From the NCBI GenBank assembly GCA_014652975.1, contig BMZV01000002.1, forward strand, positions 124,001 to 188,000: a stretch of 64,000 nucleotides of DNA, written 5' to 3'. This document shows positions 60,711 to 64,000 of this stretch, piece by piece. The DNA comes from Kocuria marina (GTDB lineage: Bacteria; Actinomycetota; Actinomycetes; Actinomycetales; Micrococcaceae). The stretch's first letter is position 1, and the number at the start of each line of letters is the position of its first letter. Made by a program: the position numbers and the translations under genes. The notes below the pieces were generated by a model. That model ran no database searches, was not told where the DNA came from, and was given only the letters and a program-made list of their open reading frames with translations.

Positions 60711-62078
60711 CTACTCGTGCCCCTCAGTGGTCTTCTCCGCCCGACGCCGCGAGCGCAGTTCACGCCACGCGGCCCCGATCACGGGCGTCACGTGCTCGAC
60801 CTGCCACGAGCGGGCGCCGAGCTCGCGCAACCGGGCGGCCACGGCGTCGTCGGCGGCGGAACGCGGGGGCTGCCAGCAGAACCGGCGCAACAGTTCGGGC
60901 GTCAGGAGGTTCTCGGTGGGTAACTCCAGGTGCTCGGCGAGTTCCGCCACGGCGGGTTTGAGGACCTTGAGCCGCGCCGCTGCCTCCGGGCGCTTGGCAT
61001 CCCAGCCCTTGACCGGCGGGAGGGCGTTGGAGGGGATCGTGGCGGGGACGGGCTCCTCGGTGTTGCGGGCGTCCTGGACCGCGGTGAGCCACCGGGTGGC
61101 CTCGCGCGAGGCCAGGCGACCGTGGAAGCCCGGGGTGGCCATGAGCTGCGGCACGGTGCGGGGCATCGCGTTGGCGGCCGCCACGATCGCCGAGTCCGGG
61201 AGCAACCGTGTGGGCGCGAGGTCCTTGTGCCGCGCGAGCGACTCCCGCGCCTGCCATAGATTGCGCACCGCGGTCAGCTTGCGCCGGCCACGGACGTTGC
61301 CCACGCCGTGGGTGCGCCGCCACGGATCCTGGCGCGGTGCGGGCGGGGGCAGGGTGCGGATGTGTTCGAATTCTTCGAGAGCCCAGTCGAGCTTGCCCGC
61401 CTGGACCAGGCGATCCTCCGTGGCCCAGCGCAGCTGCACGAGCACTTCGACGTCCAGTGCGGCGTAGTTGAGCCAGTCCACGGGCAGCGGGCGCTGGGAC
61501 CAGTCCACCGCCGAGTGCTCCTTGGACAGCGTGAATCCCAGCAGTTCCTCCGTCATGGAGGCGAGGCCCACCTTGCGCAGCCCGAGCAACCGACCGCCCA
61601 GTTCGGTGTCGAAGAGCCGGTCCGGGTGCATGTCCAGTTCGGCGAGGCAAGGCATGTCCTGCGTGGCCGCATGCAGCACCCACTCGACGTCGCGCAGGGC
61701 CTCGTTCACGACCGCCAGGGACCCCACGGCCTCGGGATCGATCAGGATCGTGCCCGCGCCCTCGCGGCGCAACTGCACGAGGAACGCGCGCTGCCCGTAG
61801 CGGAACCCCGAGGCGCGTTCGGTGTCGATCGCCACGGGACCCGTGGCCGCGGCCAGTTGCTCCGCGGCGCGCGTGAGGCCGCGGGCGGTGTCCACCACGC
61901 GGGGGAGCCCCTCTGCGGGGCCGTTGAGATGCACGGTCGCGGGAATGTGCAGATGCTCGAATCCGGGGACCACGATCTCGGGTGGCTCCGGAGCTCGAGG
62001 GGGCCTGGGGTCCTTGGCGTTGCTGTTGATGGGATGTTCCTCGGAGGGTGGATCGGCGGCGGTGCAGGTGATCCGCAC
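60711..62078 (-). CDS. rnd: Ribonuclease D with HRDC domain
   Basis: This protein of about 455 residues has a DEDDy 3'-5' exonuclease domain followed by HRDC-like repeats. Exonuclease motifs are AIDTERASGF, with Asp and Glu, HAATQDMPCL with the central Asp, and LNYAALDVEVL with Tyr and Asp. The helical HRDC region (about 215-300) includes RNLWQARESLARHKDLAPTRLLPDSAI, and a second helical region follows. It probably trims structured RNA 3' ends. The GTG at 62078 is the longest start after the DUF3000 stop, 29 bases away, but it has no ribosome binding site. The true start may be further in, so the first 25-40 residues are uncertain. Confidence 0.9.
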   Translation of the reverse strand: MRITCTAADPPSEEHPINSNAKDPRPPRAPEPPEIVVPGFEHLHIPATVHLNGPAEGLPRVVDTARGLTRAAEQLAAATGPVAIDTERASGFRYGQRAFLVQLRREGAGTILIDPEAVGSLAVVNEALRDVEWVLHAATQDMPCLAELDMHPDRLFDTELGGRLLGLRKVGLASMTEELLGFTLSKEHSAVDWSQRPLPVDWLNYAALDVEVLVQLRWATEDRLVQAGKLDWALEEFEHIRTLPPPAPRQDPWRRTHGVGNVRGRRKLTAVRNLWQARESLARHKDLAPTRLLPDSAIVAAANAMPRTVPQLMATPGFHGRLASREATRWLTAVQDARNTEEPVPATIPSNALPPVKGWDAKRPEAAARLKVLKPAVAELAEHLELPTENLLTPELLRRFCWQPPRSAADDAVAARLRELGARSWQVEHVTPVIGAAWRELRSRRRAEKTTEGHE

Positions 62079-62106
62079 CGCCGGACGGGACGGATGACGG
62101 GGCCGG

Positions 62107-62724
62107 TTACAGGTAGGTCACGCCCTCGTGATGGGGTGGCAGACCGGCGGCGGTGCACAACACCTGGGCCCACGCACCCAGGTGTGTCAGGGCCCAGTGC
62201 GGCGGGCCGATGTGGGGCACCGGGGTCCAGGACGCACGCACCTCCACCTGGGCGGAGTCTGCATGTTCGGTCAGGCTGCCGAAGTGGCGCTCCACCGTGC
62301 GGGAGGCCGTACCGCCCTCGGCGGTGAACTGCGCACCGTGCTCGGTGAGCGTGTCCGTGAGCCAGGACCAACCGACGTCGGTCAGCAGGTCGTCCCGGCC
62401 CATGGCGGCGTCCGTGCGGGACCGGAACCAGCTCACGATCCGGAAGGGACCTTCCCAGGGCTGCGGGCAGGACTCGTCGTACAACACCACGAAACGCCCG
62501 GCCGCCGGTGCGTCGTCCGCGGTGCGGGGCCGGCCGGGTGCGGTGTCGCGCCGATGGGGACCCCGGACGACTTCCGCGGCGAAGGAGATCGCGTGCGGAG
62601 CAAGTCCGTGCGGGGGGACGATACGGCGCAGTGCGATCTCCGGGCGGAAGCGGGCAGTCTCCAGGGCTTGCACGACTGCGCGAAACACGTCCGGAGTGCT
62701 GTTCAGCTCGGTTACCGCTCCCAC
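62107..62724 (-). CDS. DUF3000 family protein
   Basis: This 205-residue actinobacterial protein of unknown function has a conserved core LPHAISFAAEV-like segment (here APHAISFAAEVV), RFVVLYDESCPQPWEGPFRIVSWFRS, DLLTDVGWSWLTDTL and PHWALTHLGAWAQVLCTAAGLPPHHEGVTYL. It always lies upstream of the RNase D gene in relatives I recall, including M. tuberculosis. The GTG start is preceded by TACTGT plus six bases, a textbook leaderless arrangement. RNase D follows 29 bases downstream on the same strand, so the two form an operon and may act together in RNA metabolism. Confidence 0.88.
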   Translation of the reverse strand: MGAVTELNSTPDVFRAVVQALETARFRPEIALRRIVPPHGLAPHAISFAAEVVRGPHRRDTAPGRPRTADDAPAAGRFVVLYDESCPQPWEGPFRIVSWFRSRTDAAMGRDDLLTDVGWSWLTDTLTEHGAQFTAEGGTASRTVERHFGSLTEHADSAQVEVRASWTPVPHIGPPHWALTHLGAWAQVLCTAAGLPPHHEGVTYL

Positions 62725-62730
62725 AAGGTC

Positions 62731-62736
62731 ACAGTA
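62731..62736 (-). promoter_or_regulatory. Leaderless-type -10 hexamer for the DUF3000 gene
   Basis: TACTGT on the minus strand fits TANNNT and is followed by six bases and the GTG at 62724. Confidence 0.55.
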
Positions 62737-62825
62737 ACCACACCGTTATCCTTCACCGCGCGTTTGACATCGTGTCGCTCGTGCGTATCGCCGTGCGTCG
62801 TTCTGGGGTGGGTCGGATCGACGCT

Positions 62826-63314
62826 TCAGTCCTGCGTCGCGGGAACCAGACGCAGGGACACCGAGTTCATGCAGTAGCGCAGATCCGTGGGAGTGTCGTA
62901 CCCCTCGCCCTCGAATACGTGGCCCATGTGCGAGTCGCAGTTCGCGCAGCGCACCTCCACGCGCTTCATCCCCATGGTTGTGTCCTCGATGTAGCGCACC
63001 CGGTCCTCCGCGAGCGGCGCGAAGAAGGACGGCCACCCGCAGTGGGACGAAAACTTCGTGTCCGAGCGGAACAGCTCGGCCCCGCACGCGCGACACTCGT
63101 ACACGCCCTGCGTGGTGGTGTCCACGTACTCGCCCGTGAAGGGGCGTTCGGTCCCCGCCTGGCGCAGCACCTGATACTCGAGCGGGTTCAGTTGTTCACG
63201 CCACTGCGCGTCCGTGCGCGCCGCGGCGGCCTCCGGGCTCAGGGCTCCGCCGGTGCGGGCGCTCGTCTCGTGGTTCGGCTCCGTGGTCACGGGGCGCCTC
63301 CTTCTCGTCGTCAT
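62826..63314 (-). CDS. msrB: Peptide-methionine (R)-S-oxide reductase
   Basis: This 162-residue repair enzyme reduces methionine-R-sulfoxide in proteins. The zinc site is Cys74, Cys77, Cys123 and Cys126 (YECRACG and RCANCDSHMGHVF). The catalytic Cys148 is in RYCMNSVSLRL, and Cys92 (HCGWPSF) can act as the resolving Cys. An N-terminal extension of about 40 residues is Arg/Thr-rich and probably disordered. The ATG has GGGAGGAAG upstream. It is divergent from the hydrolase gene across about 159 bases. Confidence 0.97.
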   Translation of the reverse strand: MTTRRRRPVTTEPNHETSARTGGALSPEAAAARTDAQWREQLNPLEYQVLRQAGTERPFTGEYVDTTTQGVYECRACGAELFRSDTKFSSHCGWPSFFAPLAEDRVRYIEDTTMGMKRVEVRCANCDSHMGHVFEGEGYDTPTDLRYCMNSVSLRLVPATQD

Positions 63315-63473
63315 GTGACTTCCTCCCTGTTCAACCATGCGTTCGCGCCGGTTATGCCCGTACGACGTCGCGTAGCCGCCGTTCGACGCTCGCGCGCACC
63401 GTGTATTCGGGGTGCCTGCGGTGACCGGCCCGCCATCCAGGTCCCCGTGATCGGCGCGTGCCAGAATGACGAC

Positions 63474-64000
63474 ATGACTACCCTGATCACCCCCGGGCAG
63501 GATTCGAACGCGCGCTCGTGGCGCCGCGGCGCGGTGGTGGGCGCCGCCGCGAGTATCGGAGCGGCGTCGGCGACGTTCGCGTTGTCGGGAGGTCTGGCGG
63601 CGCTCGTCGCGCGCCACGTGGTCACCCCGTCCACCCGGCCCGGCAACGTCCAGGTGCTCAAGCTCGAGAAGGACCCCAACTCGGGACAGGAACTGATCAC
63701 GCTGCCCGCGAACCCGGACACCCGGGTCGCCGGGACGTACGCCCTACGGTTCGACGACGGTCGCGGCCTCGCGCGGATCGGCTTCATCGTGCGCCAGACC
63801 GGGGGCACCGTCACGCGGCTCGTGGAGCGCGTGTACCGCGGGGAACTCGCGGTGGGCAAGCGCGGGTGGTGGACCGGGACCGTGTACGCGCGACCGTCGG
63901 ACGCCGGGTTGGCCTACGGCAAGATCCACGTGGAGACGCCGCTGGGGCCCGCGCCCGCGTGGGTCATCCCCGGGGACGGGGACACGGCCACCGCACACCA
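63474..64000 (+). CDS. Alpha/beta hydrolase family protein (3' end cut by window edge)
   Basis: At least 175 residues are visible. The protein starts MTTLITPGQDSNARSWRRGA, then a hydrophobic Ala/Gly-rich stretch (about 20-46) that could be a signal anchor. A beta-rich segment follows (VQVLKLEKDPNSGQELITLPANPDTRVAGTYALRFDDG), then VYARPSDAGLAYGKIHVETPLGPAPAWVIPGDGDTATAH. That last run is the region that leads into the alpha/beta hydrolase core of relatives in Micrococcaceae (remembered, not searched). The catalytic triad lies beyond the edge. The ATG follows CAGAAT and six bases with no Shine-Dalgarno. The class is a moderately confident inference. Confidence 0.65.
   Translation, partial: MTTLITPGQDSNARSWRRGAVVGAAASIGAASATFALSGGLAALVARHVVTPSTRPGNVQVLKLEKDPNSGQELITLPANPDTRVAGTYALRFDDGRGLARIGFIVRQTGGTVTRLVERVYRGELAVGKRGWWTGTVYARPSDAGLAYGKIHVETPLGPAPAWVIPGDGDTATAH

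Overview
The window is about 64 kb of very GC-rich actinobacterial chromosome. Gene content and order (glnA-RDD-DUF4191-lipA-lipB, sucB-lpd-pepA-PAC2, sigA-menG-DUF7455-topoisomerase IV, sepH-DUF4193-DUF3093-dut-DUF3710-DUF3159-TrkA pair) point to the Micrococcaceae, most likely Kocuria or a close relative. The genus is inferred from remembered gene order and protein resemblance, not from a search. Coding density is high. The only clear mobile DNA is one decayed IS110-family element at about 8.6-9.8 kb. I saw no CRISPR array, prophage or rRNA.

Layout: 0-3.5 kb holds three overlapping glycosyltransferase genes (the first cut by the window edge) and an orphan LuxR-type response regulator. 3.5-8.5 kb holds two short-chain dehydrogenases, an APC permease, a zinc alcohol dehydrogenase and a divergent YidD-like gene. 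8.6-10.1 kb holds the IS110 relic and tRNA-His. 10.2-14.8 kb holds oligoribonuclease, the mannosyltransferase MptB, glutamine synthetase with a well-formed GlnR-type operator, and an RDD protein. 14.8-17.6 kb holds DUF4191 and the lipoate genes lipA/lipB, divergent from a membrane pseudokinase. 20.2-25.2 kb holds sucB, lpd and pepA. LipB and LipA make the lipoyl groups that SucB carries and Lpd reoxidises, so these loci form one functional set.

25.4-31.9 kb holds a PAC2 protein, an MFS transporter, a DUF4192 protein, the principal sigma factor (with a candidate SigR/SigH-type stress promoter) and menG. 32-40 kb holds DUF7455, convergent topoisomerase IV subunits, and a Pat-like acetyltransferase/acyl-CoA synthetase fusion. 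40-46 kb holds an active-looking Ser/Thr kinase, DUF5998 with an alkaline-phosphatase-superfamily enzyme, a Pro-rich membrane protein and SepH. 46-54 kb holds dut and its conserved neighbours, two TrkA/RCK proteins divergent from a KimA-like permease, and a TrmA-type RNA methyltransferase. 54-64 kb holds aconitase, dxs, a Rieske lipoprotein, a YtxH-like protein, RNase D, DUF3000, msrB and the start of an alpha/beta hydrolase gene. From memory, the sigA-to-DUF3000 gene set and much of its order match Mycobacterium tuberculosis Rv2680-Rv2703.

Control signals: about fifteen genes have a TANNNT-like or NANNNT hexamer 6-8 bases before the start codon, which suggests leaderless transcripts. Strong stem-loops close many convergent gene pairs. 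The observations I would check first are the GlnR box at glnA, the candidate stress promoter at sigA, the bridge-RNA relic of the IS110 element, the pseudokinase opposite lipB, and the paired palindromes at the orphan response regulator.
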